DNA from: Clostridia bacterium
GTDB lineage: Bacteria; Bacillota; Clostridia; Lutisporales; Lutisporaceae
NCBI GenBank assembly: GCA_029256365.1
Contig: JAQSYB010000142.1
Coordinates: 1-5,267, forward strand
Direction of reading: 5' to 3'
Length of the DNA: 5,267 nt
The first letter of the stretch is position 1; every line of letters begins with the position of its first letter. The notes under the pieces are model-generated. The model did no database searches and had not been told where the DNA came from. It saw nothing but the letters and a program-made list of their open reading frames with translations. This document shows positions 4,471 through 5,267 of this stretch, one piece after another. Both the position numbers and the translations under genes were made by a program.

Positions 4471-5267
4471 TTGTTTAGGATGATAGTTGGTCTTCTTGCA
4501 GGACTGGCAGTGTTTTTATACGGTATGAAAATCATGTCGGATGCACTGCAGCGTGCTGCGGGCGGAAGAATGAAACGACTACTTGAAATACTAACAGCCA
4601 ACAGATTTTTAGGAGTTTTAGTAGGTGCAGCTATTACTGCAATCATACAAAGCAGTAGTGCTACAACAGTAATGGTGGTAGGTCTTGTTAACGCAGGTAT
4701 TATGAATTTGACTCAGTCTATCGGCGTTATAATGGGGGCAAACATTGGTACTACAATGACTGCTCAGCTTATCGCTTTTAAATTTAATGATATTATTCCG
4801 TATACTCTTATAATTGGTGCGGCACTTATGCTTTTTGCAAATAAAAAGTCAATTAAGCTGCTAGGTGAATTCTTTATCGGCTTTGGTCTGTTATTCTCAG
4901 GTATGCATGAAATGAGCGCAGCAATGAAGCCTTTAAAGGAAATTCAAGGATTTACAGATTTGATGGTAAATCTTCAGCATCATCCCATGTTAGGAGTACT
5001 GGTAGGTATGGGCTTGACTGCAATTATACAAAGCAGTAGTGCAACCATTGGTATCCTTCAAGCCTTGGCATTCGAAGGATTGATACCAATTGAAGCAGCT
5101 TTGCCTATCTTATTCGGTGAAAATATTGGAACCTGTGTTACTGCATTGCTGGCAAGTATCGGTACTTCAATAACTGCAAAACGAGCAGCTTTGATGCATT
5201 TAACATTTAATCTTGTGGGAACGATCATATTTATTATTCTATTAAAGCCAGTTATCTTGTTGGTAGG
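4471..5267 (+). CDS. Na/Pi-cotransporter II family protein, 3' end beyond window
   Basis: The first 265 codons of a membrane protein of the Na+/phosphate cotransporter (Na_Pi_cotrans) family; the frame is open to the window edge. The start has the family's usual opening, GLLAGLAVFLYGMKIMSDAL, followed by two inverted-topology repeats, each with the QSSSAT signature (Q60-T65 and Q187-T192) and a later GANIGTT or GENIGTC motif (89-95 and 216-222) that together line the substrate site in characterised members. Bacterial relatives are usually about 530-600 residues, with a PhoU-like cytoplasmic domain after the membrane part; whether it is present here lies outside the window. The probable role is sodium-coupled phosphate movement across the inner membrane, import or export not decidable. 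The TTG start is chosen from the ribosome binding site. Confidence 0.92.
   Translation, partial: MFRMIVGLLAGLAVFLYGMKIMSDALQRAAGGRMKRLLEILTANRFLGVLVGAAITAIIQSSSATTVMVVGLVNAGIMNLTQSIGVIMGANIGTTMTAQLIAFKFNDIIPYTLIIGAALMLFANKKSIKLLGEFFIGFGLLFSGMHEMSAAMKPLKEIQGFTDLMVNLQHHPMLGVLVGMGLTAIIQSSSATIGILQALAFEGLIPIEAALPILFGENIGTCVTALLASIGTSITAKRAALMHLTFNLVGTIIFIILLKPVILLV
4636..5042 (+). repeat. Internal near-identical 26-base copies in the two QSSS motifs
   Basis: Bases 4636-4661 and 5017-5042 are identical except for one synonymous C/T difference (4644/5025). They code TAIIQSSSA in both repeats of the Na/Pi transporter and use the same AGC-AGT-AGT serine codons. The coordinates span both copies; they lie 381 bases apart in direct orientation. 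Confidence 0.8.

Noticed and set aside
4392..4646. Minus-strand open frame of 84 codons opposite the start of the Na/Pi gene
   Set aside because: It is antisense to the family's conserved N-terminus and promoter region, with no ribosome binding site or motif.

Overview
This window looks like a chromosomal stretch from a low-GC, endospore-forming-type Firmicute, most likely a member of Clostridia. The reasons are the AT-rich sequence, strong AGGAGG-type ribosome binding sites, frequent GTG/TTG starts, consensus sigma-A-like promoters, and protein families that I remember as typical of clostridial genomes. I cannot name a genus. No RNA gene, insertion sequence, CRISPR array or phage gene is visible.

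Layout, left to right: (1) 26-1726 (+), a 566-aa modular protein of unknown function. It has a conserved-looking N-terminal domain, an amphipathic helix built from 7- and 4-residue modules, a Pro/Glu-rich linker with a 27-residue duplication, an Asp/Ser/Cys tract and a conserved-looking C-terminal domain. (2) 1797-2918 (+), a RodA-type SEDS peptidoglycan glycosyltransferase, 70 bp downstream in the same direction with no visible terminator between. (3) A bidirectional terminator at 2924-2947 placed symmetrically between two convergent stop codons. (4) 2953-3339 (-), a small soluble coiled-coil protein with a His/Cys cluster near its C-terminus. (5) A 130-bp divergent promoter region holding a 19-bp inverted repeat. 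(6) 3470-4378 (+), an EamA/DMT-family ten-helix transporter with a probable TTG start. (7) 4471 to beyond the window edge (+), a Na/Pi-cotransporter II family protein, also with a TTG start.

The genes do not form one obvious pathway. The first two could share a transcript, which would link the unknown modular protein to cell-wall elongation, but this is inference from spacing only. The small minus-strand gene and the EamA transporter share a divergent promoter region. The Na/Pi transporter appears to have its own promoter. The most unusual object here is the first gene: a cytosolic-looking protein (no signal peptide or membrane helix seen) whose centre carries three different low-complexity repeat types in series.
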